Shown here in pieces: positions 25,379 to 34,936 of a stretch of 64,000 nucleotides of DNA; the first letter of the stretch is position 1; each line of letters begins with the position of its first letter. A program made the position numbers and the translations under genes. The notes beneath the pieces are model-generated. The model did no database searches, had not been told where the DNA came from, and worked only from the letters and a program-made list of their open reading frames with translations. Source of the stretch: Leptobrachium leishanense (lineage: Eukaryota; Chordata; Amphibia; Anura; Megophryidae); the NCBI GenBank assembly GCA_009667805.1, contig CM019067.1, positions 165,837,073-165,901,072 on the forward strand. Direction: 5' to 3'.

Positions 25379-26520
25379 GGCATCTCTTAATTAAAACATA
25401 TGTATTTAGTTCAATGTTAGCTTTTAAATTACGCAGATGTTGTGTCTAGTTTAGTTTGTCCAGCAGATGTGATTGGACGTTGATATTTGAGGGGTAATGA
25501 GATAGACATCTGCACCCCCAGATTTTCCTTACTGGCTCCATTTTACTATATGTATTCTGGGGTAGGTGCTTTGCTAGTCTGGCCCAGAAAGGAAGCACAA
25601 GGCTACCAGATACCGGCAGCAGTACTCCGCGCCACCATGAGCCCATAGGACTCCATGCAGCCTTGCATATCCACACCTCGAACTCTGCGCGAGCTTGCTC
25701 TTGCAAGACCACACACACACAGCGCAGAGAAGGAATTACGGAGGGGGACTAGGAAATATTTGTTCCCAGTCTCACTCTTCTCGCGATGAGAGGTAGTGGT
25801 GGATCACGCTGCCCTCTCCACTGCGGAATGAGAATTTAATAGGGGATTTTTTTGGAGGTGGTTTTCATAGTGTGTCAGGTAACACCAGCTTTGAGGAGAC
25901 GGTATTTCTCATTGAAATGCCATCTCAGGTGGAAGCACAAGTTGTCATGGAATAGCTTGCGCTTCCATGTGGAGGGGTAAATTAACATCTCCTATATTAA
26001 GTATAGGAGTTGTTAATTTACAGTGACCTTGCTTAGGGAGTCACAAAATTTGAGATGCAAGTCCAGTTTGCAGCAAGAGTAGAATAGTGATTCCCGTCGA
26101 TAAGATAACTACAGGAGCTGATATGTGCAACGTCTAAATAGTTTATCGTGTAAATGAGATGACTTTACTCCATCAACTGTGAATGCTGAATTGGGGCAAT
26201 ACTAGATCAACTTTCCTATCATTGGTTACAGTCTATAATTTATGAAACCTTCCCTAGAACAGGTTTCTGGCATAAATGAGTGTTTAGAGTCAGTCACAAT
26301 GTAATTAGCTCCCAGATCATAGACTTTCAAGTCACATATTCCTCAAGACAAAAATATTCTATGACAAATTGACAATATGAGTTATATGAAATTAAACAAG
26401 AAGATTGTTGTTTTAGATATATTTGATCACGTTATACTGATGAACCTCTGATTACTTATGGTGGCGTGCTCTAATTTAGTGATGTCCCAGGTACAGAGAT
26501 CAATTTTCTGAAAATACATA
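25379..26520. other. No gene; includes a small hairpin cluster
   Basis: No coding evidence. At about 25890-26022 three palindromes follow each other: GAGACGGTATTTCTCATTGA with its partner, GGAAGCACAAG with CTTGCGCTTCC, and a nearly perfect 45-bp hairpin GTAAATTAACATCTCCTA / TAGGAGTTGTTAATTTAC at 25978-26022. The centre TATTAAGTATAG resembles the block TTAAGTATAGG in the Harbinger-like MITEs. Confidence 0.5.
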
Positions 26521-27438
26521 GCGCCCTATTACATTCTTCACTCAAAAATGCACGTCAAACGTTAATGCGCGTAAATCAATGCTGGTATTACAATCCTCGC
26601 GCATTTTTCATCCGTCAAAAAATAACGCGTGTAAAACAGATGCGCAAAAACGGGCGTGCAGTAACGTTGTGTGCGGAAATCAGTGTGCTGACTGTTTTTT
26701 TCACACGATTCAGCCAATCAGAATAAAGAACCTTAATTGTCTCACGTTAGGTTTTTGCGCCTGTCAAAGTCAATCTGAGTATACTGTATATGCTGCAGCA
26801 ATAAAAAGAAAAGCACGCACAACTTCTCAAATTTACTGGTCTGGTATGTGTAGAATGTGTTACTATACTTTGCTGCATTCTTTTTTTTTGGGCTGGTGTA
26901 TTTGGTTTCGGCCAGGTTGATAGAATTTGCCATTAACACCAGCTTTTAGGAGTTGCTAAAATTACGCGCGCAAAGGCTGTGCGTTAATTCCTGCGCATAG
27001 ATTGTAATACCATCCGCGTACCAGCGCACAAATGCATTTGCACTCACAATGTTAAGTATAGGATGCGCAAAGTACTGTAAGCTCGTGCAGCGTTCGCGCA
27101 AGTTCACCCGCGGTAGATGTATATGTGCATTTGTTGAGCTGAGATTGTAATACCGGCTGGGTGGAGTAGAGGTAATGTCACTGCTCTGCATGGAGAGAGC
27201 CTGTGGAGTCATGGGCTCAATCCCAGTGAGCAACCTCTCCAGTAAGTGTCCTTGGCAAGACACCCAACGGTACATACTTGCCACCCAGGACATACTTGAA
27301 AACGAGAGAAATCTCAATGTATCCTTCCTGGTAAAATCCTTTCACAAAAAAAAAATACGATGTTCAGCGCAAAGGATTTTGCCCCTCCCGCTAATGCGTT
27401 TTTGCGCAAATGTATGCGTGAAGATTGTCATAGGGCCC
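26521..27438. mobile_element. Harbinger-like MITE, copy 2, with nested SINE
   Basis: Left end GCGCCCTATTACATTCTTC, right end GAAGATTGTCATAGGGCCC. The middle is in the opposite sense to copy 3 (51539). At 26690-26720 the complement reads through CGTGTGAAAAAAACAGTCAG without a break, which is the empty version of the site where AKTIP was inserted in copy 3. A SINE interrupts it at 27153-27355. The flanking 3-bp duplication is not clean (ATA against CTA). Confidence 0.72.
27153..27355 (+). repeat. tRNA-derived SINE, copy 3, nested in Harbinger-like MITE
   Basis: Same start (CCGGCTGGGTGGAGTAGAGG) and same 3' block as copies 1 and 2, with an A-run at 27345-27353. The B box is decayed (GGGCTCAATCCC). 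The MITE sequence GTAATAC on the left resumes as ATACGATGTTCAGCGC on the right, leaving only a short AATAC-type duplication. Confidence 0.8.
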
Positions 27439-27443
27439 CTAAT

Positions 27444-27623
27444 CAGGTCTATTCGCTAAAAGGTGAAATTTAGGAGAATTGGCAGAAGTGAAAAATCTAG
27501 GTCAAAATAGCCAAACCAGAAAAATTCTCCCATTTATCTCACTTTCCAAATCGGCTATTTGGTATAGATTGTTGTCTTCTCCTGCCAGTTCTGCCGAGTT
27601 TCACCTTTTAGTGAATAGACCTG
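27444..27623. mobile_element. TA-MITE A, divergent-end variant
   Basis: The core (ATAGCCAAACCAGAAAAATT and TCTCACTTTCCAAATCGG) matches MITE A, but the ends are CAGGTCTATTCGCTAAAAGG and CCTTTTAGTGAATAGACCTG, perfect inverted partners of each other. It starts only five bases after the Harbinger-like MITE. Confidence 0.75.
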
Positions 27624-28502
27624 AATGACTTTTGAACACACAACTTCATACAAAATAGAAATTTTTCGAAATCATCCATTCTTCCATAAAGTCAGTATGC
27701 TTTTCTCTCAATTTAAGGATGAAAAGAAGCCTTGGCCTTGGGAGCCTTTATAACAAGTCTTTAAAAAAGACAGAAAGTTCTTGGTTGTTCTTATCCACGG
27801 GGTTATTTGGTTTTGTAAGAGACAGTGTATAAGGTCAGTCATGGTCATAAACATTAAATCATCCACATTAACCTTTCCTCTGATCCACATAGACCACCCA
27901 TAAAATGGCTAGACAGTATTGTATAAAGTCACTAGCAAAACTGATATAGTTCCGTGTGGCTCTTCAATATAGTTATCTGTTCTATTCCAATATTAGAATT
28001 TATATACGTTGAGCTACGTGGCTGCAGACGCTCAGTTATGAAATAAAGCCCTAATATTAAACATTTTGTAAGAGCTCCCTCGTGTATTATAAATCAGCAT
28101 GTTGAAGCAGCCTATAATTTTCTCAAGTATCCTATACATGGGGTATGTTGATTTGTGTCCAGTAGCATGAATAGATGAATCCGCTATGCAATGATATTTC
28201 TTACAAAGAATGTTTAGGAGCAACATGCCTGTAGTTTCTACAGATCAATAATTATATTAGGTAGCAGTTGTCTAACAGAATGATTTAATTGTATTCTCTT
28301 GGCAGTGCTAAAATAAGATTTCCTTTTATTTGTCTTCTTCGTAAACTTCTGGAAACTAAAACTAAATTGGCTCATGTAAATATTAGCAATAAATACACAT
28401 TTAAATGTAGTGATAAAACTAGTTTGAAATAAGTTTATCTATTCTAGAGGGTCTGTACATTTTTAAAGACGGAGCATTTTATTTAACAAAATTTACATAT
28501 TT
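27624..28502. other. No gene recognised
   Basis: AT-rich sequence; only frames of about 60 codons without motifs. Confidence 0.45.
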
Positions 28503-28894
28503 CAGTAGTGTGTATATAAAGAAGAGAGTGATTATTATTTCTTTTCATGTGTCAACACTGAAAAAATGACACTTTGCTACAATGTAAAGTAGTGAGTGCA
28601 CAGCTTATACAACAGTGTAAATTTGTTGTCCCCTTAAAATAACTCAACACACAGCCATTAATGTCTAAACCGCTGACAACAAAAGTGACTACACCCCTAA
28701 GCGAAAATGTCCTAATTCGGCCCAATTAGCCATTTTCCCTCCCCTGTTTAATGTGACTCGTTAGTGACATACAGCTGTACACTCACTACTTTACATTGTA
28801 TTAAAGTGTCATTTCTTCAGTGTTATCACATGAAAAGATATAATAAAATATTTACAAAAATGTGAGAGGTGTGCTCACTTCTGTGTGTATACTG
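28503..28894. mobile_element. Deleted Tc1-like element (MITE)
   Basis: Inverted arms at about 28538-28600 and 28778-28842 (CTTTTCATGTG, TCAACACTGAAAAAATGACA and its partner; AATGTAAAGTAGTGAGTG with its partner). The right end is GTGTATACTG followed by TA. Between the arms lie ACACACAGCCATTAATGTCT and AGTGACTACACCCCTAAGCG, words I associate with a Tc1 family found in fish and frogs; that association is from memory. No transposase sequence remains. Confidence 0.55.
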
Positions 28895-29000
28895 TATATA
28901 CCAAGATTCACAAGGGGACCCGCAGCCAGGATATCCACTTCTAATTGCTCTGGGGCTGGCCGCTGCCGAGGGCATACAGATACATCTCATCAAAAAGGCG

Positions 29001-29178
29001 TGCACTCCTGGAGTCTTTCAGCTATATGCTTTTCTATTGTGGTAGTACAAAGATCAACGTTTCAGTCCCACAGAGGACTTTTTTCAAGATCTTCAAAAAA
29101 GTCCTCTGTGGGGCTGAAACGTCAATCTTTGTACTACCAAAACAAAACAGCATATATCTAAAAGACTCCAGGAGTGCA
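29001..29178. repeat. Palindrome made of two head-to-head hammerhead-like repeats
   Basis: TGCACTCCTGGAGTCTTT at 29001 mirrors AAAGACTCCAGGAGTGCA at 29161-29178, with the symmetry centre at AAGATCTT near 29090. The arms carry TGGTAGTACAAAGATCAACG and its mirror. About 88 bp per arm with scattered mismatches. Confidence 0.82.
29051..29122. ncRNA. Two opposed hammerhead-like motifs
   Basis: Minus strand, 29051-29088: CTTGAAAAA, then the stem AGTCC-TCTGTG-GGACT, then GAAACGTTG. Plus strand, 29091-29122: CTTCAAAAA, AGTCC-TCTGTG-GGGCT, GAAACGTC. A 5-bp stem running directly into GAAAC is the hammerhead stem II layout. The CTGANGA box is degenerate in both, so activity is unlikely for these copies. 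Confidence 0.35.
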
Positions 29179-29204
29179 GGAGTGTACACATTTTTGATGA
29201 TTAT

Positions 29205-29330
29205 ATACAGAAGCTCTGTGATGCAGTTCTTTGAATTGCTGTGATGTGCAAATGGCTTCTGCAATAATAAACCTTATTGGTTATTGCGTGGAGGCGTTCT
29301 ATCTCATTATTTGCCCGCCATCCACCCAAG
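29205..29330 (+). repeat. Dispersed repeat unit, uninterrupted copy
   Basis: CAGAAGCTCTGTGATGCAGT, then TTGCTGTGATGTGCAAATGG, then AATAATAAACC. The same unit occurs at 30528-30559 plus 31808-31905 (split by a TTAA element) and in part at 32398-32420. It follows the palindrome at 29001 and may be part of the same retroelement. Confidence 0.65.
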
Positions 29331-29462
29331 TAAGTACTGATTTACCCTACGGGTCCAAGCATCCAACGGCAACTGGTCATGCCTAGCTCCTAGCTGATGA
29401 GGGTCCAATAAACCCAAAACAGCGCTGTCCAGAAGAGGCTTTGACCAGTTGCATAAACCTGA

Positions 29463-30382
29463 TAGGGATGTGCGTTTCGGGTTTCGGAATTTCAGAATTT
29501 TCACGAAATTTCCGATTCGTGTCTTCGGATTCTGCCGATTTTCCGAATCGGATTGGACCCGAAAACCGACAGATCCGAAAAGTTTTCCGAGCCGAAACAA
29601 AAAATTTCAGAGTTTTCGAATGGACTTGAAATGTGTCAAATCGAAATTTATTTTCGCTCTATTCATGATTTCGGTTCCATTCGTGATTTCGGTTCCATTT
29701 CGGTAATTCTGGACATCGTATATTTAACTATTATCGGTTATATCGCTGATTCTGTAAATTTTGTATTTGTAAATGCGTATTTTTGATCAACTATTTTTCC
29801 GTTTTAAAACCTTTTGTTCTGGTTTTTATTTTTAAAGTCAGACCATTTGGGTCAGTTTAGCGTTTTTTAAATCGTTTTGTTCATTTTTTTTTGTTCCTTG
29901 GCTTTCATAACATTTTAATATGATTAAATAAAGTTGTGAAATGTATATTCATAAGAAAAAAAGGATCTTTATTTAATAAAAAAAAACACAATAGAATCGC
30001 CAGAATTATCGTATCGACAGAATGAATTATCGGATCCAAAAAACAAACCAAAAATGTATTATAAAAAAATATATAAAGTATAAAAAAAGTAAACCATAGT
30101 AGTTTACGTCAAAACGAATAGAGTTAGACACTTTGAAACGAGGAGAACAGACGTTCCGAAAAAAACGAAAATTTCCGAAATCACGAAAAGTCGATACAAA
30201 AAACGAGCAAAGTGACCCGAAAACACGAAAAATGGTCGATATTCGGAAAAAAAAATGTACACGAAAAACGAGCCGAACCGAACCGAATCGAAACAGAAAT
30301 CGGTCGAAACGAGCCGAATCGAAAATTTTAACGAACGAATCGAACCGAATCGAACCGAAAAAAAAATCGGTGCACAAGTCTA
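29463..30382. mobile_element. hAT-like non-autonomous element 3
   Basis: Left end TAGGGATGTGCGTTTCGG, right end ATCGGTGCACAAGTCTA. The 8-bp flanks AAACCTGA (29455-29462) and AAACTTGA (30383-30390) differ at one base. The arms are TTCGG/CCGAA-rich as in the sibling at 24822, and the middle is AT-rich. Open frames on both strands are compositional. Confidence 0.82.
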
Positions 30383-30559
30383 AAACTTGATCTCTGCTTA
30401 AAAAAAAGCCATCTAGTATGGCATGGCATTGATTGTAGGGTTCTGTGTAAAAACAGACCCAAAATACAAAAAAGTTGGACATATGTCATTTGCATGTCTT
30501 ACCCAGAGTTCCTTGCTGCATATGGGGCATGTAGCACAGAAGCTCTGTGATACAGGTCT

Positions 30560-31807
30560 TTAACCACTTGAATGCTAAGGACGCGCTCAGCGCGTCCTCA
30601 GCATTCCCCCTGGTATGCGGAGGACGCGCTGAGCGCGTCCTCGCATTGGGGTCAGCGTTCGGCCGGGTTCCGGCCGATCGCTGGCCCCTCCGGTGCGGGC
30701 TGACATCCTGGATGTCAGCCCGGCATCCGGAGCAGTGGCCGCCATTATTATGTGTCATCGCGCCCCCGCGATGACACATAATTCAGGCGCCCCCCCCGCA
30801 TGTGCGGAGGAGGCGCCTGAAAGGGAGGGGGGGGAGGTCCTTCGGACCTCTCTCCCTCCCGATCGGCGGCTCACAGGGGCTTAACCCAGGCATCATTTGG
30901 AAGGGCACAGCCTGCCCTTCCAAATGATGCCTGGCATTAACCCCTGGGGAGCTGGATCGCAAATCGGCGCTGAAAAGCGCCGATTTGCGATCCTTCCCGG
31001 GAGCTGGCCGACATCTTGGATGTCGGCCAAGCTTCCGGGAACTCCCCCAGAGGACTGGCGTCATCGTGCGCAGCACGATGACGCCAGTCCTAGCATTAAC
31101 CCCTAACTGCCACGAAGTGTGGAGATAGGGAGTTCCAATGAACTCCCTATCTCCCGATCCGTGGCAGTTAGGGGTTAAATTTTGATATCGTTGGATCGGC
31201 CAGAGCATGGCCGTTCCAACGATACCAAACATGAAAGTAAAAAAAATTGTAAAAAAAAAAAAAAAAAAGAGAAATAAAAATAAAAAAAAATTAAAAAAAA
31301 AAAATAATAAAAAAAAATAAACACTTTTTTTTTTTGTTTTGTTTTGTTAATGCAGCAATATTGTTCCCATTTCAATTATAATGTGAACAATGATGCTGCA
31401 TTAACGATTTTTGTATGCGGTGCGTTTGTTAAAAATGGTGTCATTTTCCCCAAAAAAAAATGTAACGAGACCCCATCTCTAATTTTTTTAACAAGCGCAC
31501 CCCATACAAAATATAACCGCAATTGCTCGCATGTTAAAATGTGGAAAAAAACACTTTACACGCTGTAAATTATTGAAAATACATATTTTATTGCATTTTT
31601 TGTTATAATATACAAACATGACATAACGTATACATATAATAATGACATATTATGAATCTACCGAGTCTGACGGAAAGAACGATATATAATATGTCGATGT
31701 CATATACTAAAATAAGCCTTCAAAACACGTTTAAACATGATGCGCAAAACAGGTAAAAAATGACCTCAGCACAGGGGCGGGAAAAGCCTCAGCAGCGAAA
31801 GGGTTAA
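30560..31807 (+). mobile_element. Hairpin-tiled TTAA element, copy 3 (complete)
   Basis: TTAA at 30560-30563 and 31804-31807. The left end TTAACCACTTGAATGCTA and right end CAGCAGCGAAAGGGTTAA match copy 1, and the same run of palindromes occupies 30564-31225 followed by an A-rich block (31240-31330) and the AT-rich right half. The flanking sequence is the dispersed repeat whose uninterrupted form is at 29205-29330, which fixes the insertion point exactly. Frames of 149 codons on the minus strand and similar are read-through of hairpins. Confidence 0.85.
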
Positions 31808-31904
31808 ATTGCTGTGATGTGCAAATGACTTCTGTAATAATAAACCATATTGGCTATGGTGTGGAGGCTTTTTATCTCATTTTTTGCCCTCCGCCGCAAC
31901 TCAA

Positions 31905-31926
31905 GTGTATATATATATATATATAT
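31905..31926. repeat. (TA)n microsatellite
   Basis: Pure TA dinucleotide run just after the dispersed repeat unit. Interval 31927-32437 shows no gene. Confidence 0.85.
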
Positions 31927-32437
31927 TTACGTTATTGTTTTTACCTTGACAAGTATATTATATATATTTTCACTTCCTATTCTACCCAACTCATAATCTC
32001 TTCCGTGGGATTTAAATGTCTCAACCAGTGTTAGAAAATTGCGTTTTTATAATATTGCACTCATCAACAACTCCATATCCCGATCTAAATCCTCATATAA
32101 GACTTGATTTATTAGGTAACTGCAGCTCAGCTTTGGAGATCTTAGAATCTCTTGCCAATCAACTCATCTCAAGGGGAGTGTACAAGTAGTTGTGCAGTGC
32201 CCTTTTCTAGAAGAGCTTTTTGTATTGCATTTTATCTGACAGGGCTTTTAAATGTTATGTTTGGACAAGGATCACTAATTTGATTAGTTCGTAGTGGTAC
32301 AAATTAATTAATGTCTTTTGTTCACTAGGAACTTTCAAAATGTAATCTGAAGTTAATTGGGTGCAGGGAATCTGATAACCAAAATGGGGTATGTAGCACA
32401 GAAGCTCTGTGATGCAGTTCAAACCCTTCAATCATTG

Positions 32438-32662
32438 AAAGGGTATCTAAATATCTAGGATGAGACAGGCTTTCTAATATCTAGGACTCTAATGCCTGTC
32501 GTGCCTTTCTAATATCTAGGACTCTAATGTCTACGTGTGAGAATATGCATAGAGCAGTGACTAATACAGTCACTGCTCCATGCATATTCTCTCGAATCTG
32601 TATTAGGCAGTAGAGTCCTAGATATTAGAAAGCCTGTCTCATCCTAGATATTTAGATACCCT
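32438..32662. repeat. Foldback repeat with duplicated left arm
   Basis: AAGGGTATCTAAATATCTAG at 32439 pairs with CTAGATATTTAGATACCCTT ending at 32662. The symmetry centre is GCAGTGACTAATACAGTCAC near 32565. The left arm contains CTTTCTAATATCTAGGACTC twice in tandem, the right arm once. Confidence 0.82.
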
Positions 32663-32953
32663 TCCCCATGATTGTTTTTTGTGCACTGTGGCCATTTCAC
32701 TTTTTGCAATCTTGATTATAGTTGATGATGATGTAGGTCAGAAGTTAGATCCCTAATTGTTATAAAAATAAAACTCCTATATGGCACTAACAGCCTGGAT
32801 ATTTAGTCTGGCTCAGGCCACTATCCATGCATATCACATTGTTTAATTTCAGATTTCTTAGATCATGGTTTTCTTTGGAAACTCTTTATAATGGTTTTAT
32901 TTGTTGAGTTCAAAAAATACAATTTACTGTTTGTTGTTTCTAAAGTTTAACAA

Positions 32954-33020
32954 AATATTGGATATTACTGGATGGAAGAAAAAGTGTTTCTGACAGGATT
33001 CTGGCCCTCCAGATTTTCTG
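32954..33020 (+). repeat. Left member of a 66-bp inverted pair
   Basis: TATTGGATATTACTGGATGG, then AAGAAAAAGTGTTTCTGACA, then GGCCCTCCAGATTTTCT. The inverted partner is at 34697-34765. The 1.7 kb between holds a GC-rich hairpin chain, an 18-bp VNTR and another foldback, so the pair may mark the edges of one composite element. Confidence 0.75.
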
Positions 33021-33112
33021 GAACCACATTTCCCATGAAGCCCAGCCAACTTAATTAGTGACAGAGGATCATGGAAGATATATTCCCAAAACATCTTGAG
33101 GACCACTGGTCT
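33003..33112. mobile_element. Short palindromic MITE (TGGCCCTCCAGA family), copy 1
   Basis: TGGCCCTCCAGATTTTCTGG with CACATTTCCCATGA is mirrored by CATGGAAGATATATTCCC and CATCTTGAGGACCA. Related copies are at 56562-56690 and 63137-63245; all are about 110-130 bp. Confidence 0.6.
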
Positions 33113-33131
33113 AGGGAATCTATACTATAAT

Positions 33132-33649
33132 TGAGTAAGGCTTGGCGTGTCCGTCGCCAAGCCTTACTCTGCGCATGCGCGCGCAACCAGCGGTGGTTGG
33201 TTGCGCGCGCATGCAACCGCCGTGGCACGAGCCGGCCGTGCGCTCGCCGCGGCGGTTACAAGATGCACACAGCAGCCGGGTAGAGGCTGCGCTCGCAGCC
33301 TCTACCCGGCTGCCGCGCGTATCCAACCCCCGAGCGGCGAAGGGAAAGTTCCCTCCGCCGCTCGGGGGTTGGATGCGCGCGGCAGCCGGGTAGAGGCTGC
33401 GCAGCCTCTACCCGGCTGCCGCGCGCATCCAACCCCCGAGCGGCGGAGGGAAAGTTCCTCGCTTCCGCTCTTTGAAGGACCCAAGCCCCGGTCACGTGGG
33501 AGTCCCACGTGACCGCGACTTGGGTCCTTCAACGCCCGGAAGCGGGGAAACTTTCACTTCCCCGGCGCCGCTCGGAAAGGTAAATATGGCGCGGAGCTCA
33601 TGGGGCGGCTGTCCGAATGCCGATAGAGCATTCGAACAGCCGCCCCATG
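33132..33649. repeat. GC-rich chain of perfect hairpins
   Basis: Consecutive palindromes: GAGTAAGGCTTGGCG with partner (33132-33168), a TGCGCATGCGCGCGCAACC hairpin (about 33169-33215), CAGCCGGGTAGAGGCTGCG hairpins (33272-33313 and 33383-33419), a long ATCCAACCCCCGAGCGGCG hairpin (about 33318-33381), AAGGACCCAAG...CTTGGGTCCTT (33475-33530) and CATGGGGCGGCTGTCCGAA with partner (33600-33649). The layout resembles the TTAA hairpin-tiled elements, but the sequence is unrelated and no TTAA ends are seen. Frames here are artefacts. Confidence 0.8.
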
Positions 33650-33689
33650 TCTGGTCTGGGGTCTGATCTGGGGCATATATCCATGAGAG

Positions 33690-34322
33690 CTTGGGGGGCC
33701 AATATCCACGAGCTGGGGGGCAATATCCATGAGCTGGGGACAATATCCAGGAGCTGGGGGGCAATATCCAGGAGCTGGGGGGCAATATCCACGAGCTGGG
33801 GCAATATCCACGAGCTGAGCCAGTATCCACGAGCTGGGCCAATATCCACGTGCTGGGCCAGTATCCACGTGCTGGGCCAATATCCACGTGCTGGGCCAGT
33901 ATCCACGTGCTGGGGCAATATCCACGAGCTGGGCCAGTATCCACGAGCTGGGCCATTATCCACGAGCTGGGCCAATATCCACGTGCTGGGCCAGTATCCA
34001 TGAGCTGGGCCAATATCCACGTGCTGGGCCAGTATCCACGTGCTGGGGCAATATCCACGAGCTGGGGCAATATCCATGAGCTGGGCCAGTATCCACGAGC
34101 TGGGCCAGTATCCACGTGCTGGGACAATATTCACGTGCTGGGCCAATATCCACATGCTGGGGCAAAATTCCACGAGCTGGGGCAATATCCACGAGCTGGG
34201 GCAATATCCACGAGCTGGGGCAATATCCACGAGCTGGGCCAGTATCCACGAGCTGGGCCAATATCCACATGCTGGGGCAGTATCCACGTGCTGGGGCAGT
34301 ATCCACGTGCTGGGGCAGTATT
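33690..34322. repeat. VNTR, 18-bp unit, about 34 copies
   Basis: Head-to-tail repeats of CAGTATCCACGAGCTGGG with alternation of CAGT/CAAT and GAGC/GTGC between units. Since 18 is a multiple of 3, all six frames remain open, producing hexapeptide-repeat translations up to 257 codons (33598-34371, minus strand). There are no spacers, so it is not a CRISPR array. Confidence 0.93.
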
Positions 34323-34440
34323 TGGAAAAATGTAACATTTTAATTTCTGTAAGTGTTTTCAAGCAGTCCATTTAGCTATTTATAAAATAAGTCGAAATGC
34401 ATCCAGTCTGGTACTAGATGATGAGGACTAGTGAGAGCCA

Positions 34441-34696
34441 TACCTCAATCAAAGACAAATAGTTGTGCAGTTTTGGGCAGCAGAAGAGAGTCTTGAGGCT
34501 TTTCTCCTGGGAGTGACACAGCAAGAGGTTTTTGAGTTGGCTTCCCTGATCTTGGACCAAGTCTTCTTGTCCAATTCCTCACCAGATCAGGGAAGCCAAC
34601 TCAAAGACCTTTTGCTGTGTCACTCATCAGGAAAAAAGCCTCAAGACTCTCTTCTGCTGCCCAAAACTGCAGAACTATTTGTCTTTGATTGAGGTA
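34441..34696. repeat. Foldback repeat, about 112-bp arms
   Basis: TACCTCAATCAAAGACAAAT at 34441 mirrors ATTTGTCTTTGATTGAGGTA ending at 34696. Arms 34441-34552 and 34585-34696 are about 95% matched with a 32-bp loop. It lies directly against the 66-bp inverted segment at 34697. Confidence 0.88.
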
Positions 34697-34765
34697 TGAC
34701 AGAAAATCTGGAGGGCCAGAGTCCTGTCCGAAACACTTTTTCTTCCATCCAGTAATATCCAATAC
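34697..34765 (-). repeat. Right member of the 66-bp inverted pair
   Basis: Inverted match of 32954-33020 with about four differences. Confidence 0.75.
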
Positions 34766-34936
34766 TTTATCCAATATTGGATAACTTGCGAGATCCGGCA
34801 GGTCAGCGAAGTGATCTGCAGGGAGAGACTGGGGGCCTTTCTCCCCAGTCTCTCCCTCTGTTCCCGGCAACAGAGGAGGAGGACGGAGCCGCGATCATCG
34901 CCGCGGGATAGGAGGTGAGTATCTGACTATTTTTTT

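Noticed and set aside
33690..34322. CRISPR array
   Set aside because: Units are directly adjacent with no unique spacers, the unit is only 18 bp, and the genome is eukaryotic. The same applies to the 36-bp, 33-bp and 31-bp arrays.
33492..34375. Long overlapping open frames (up to 257 codons) on both strands
   Set aside because: They are translations of an 18-bp tandem repeat, whose period is a multiple of three. The same repeat is open in every frame and has no independent coding signal.
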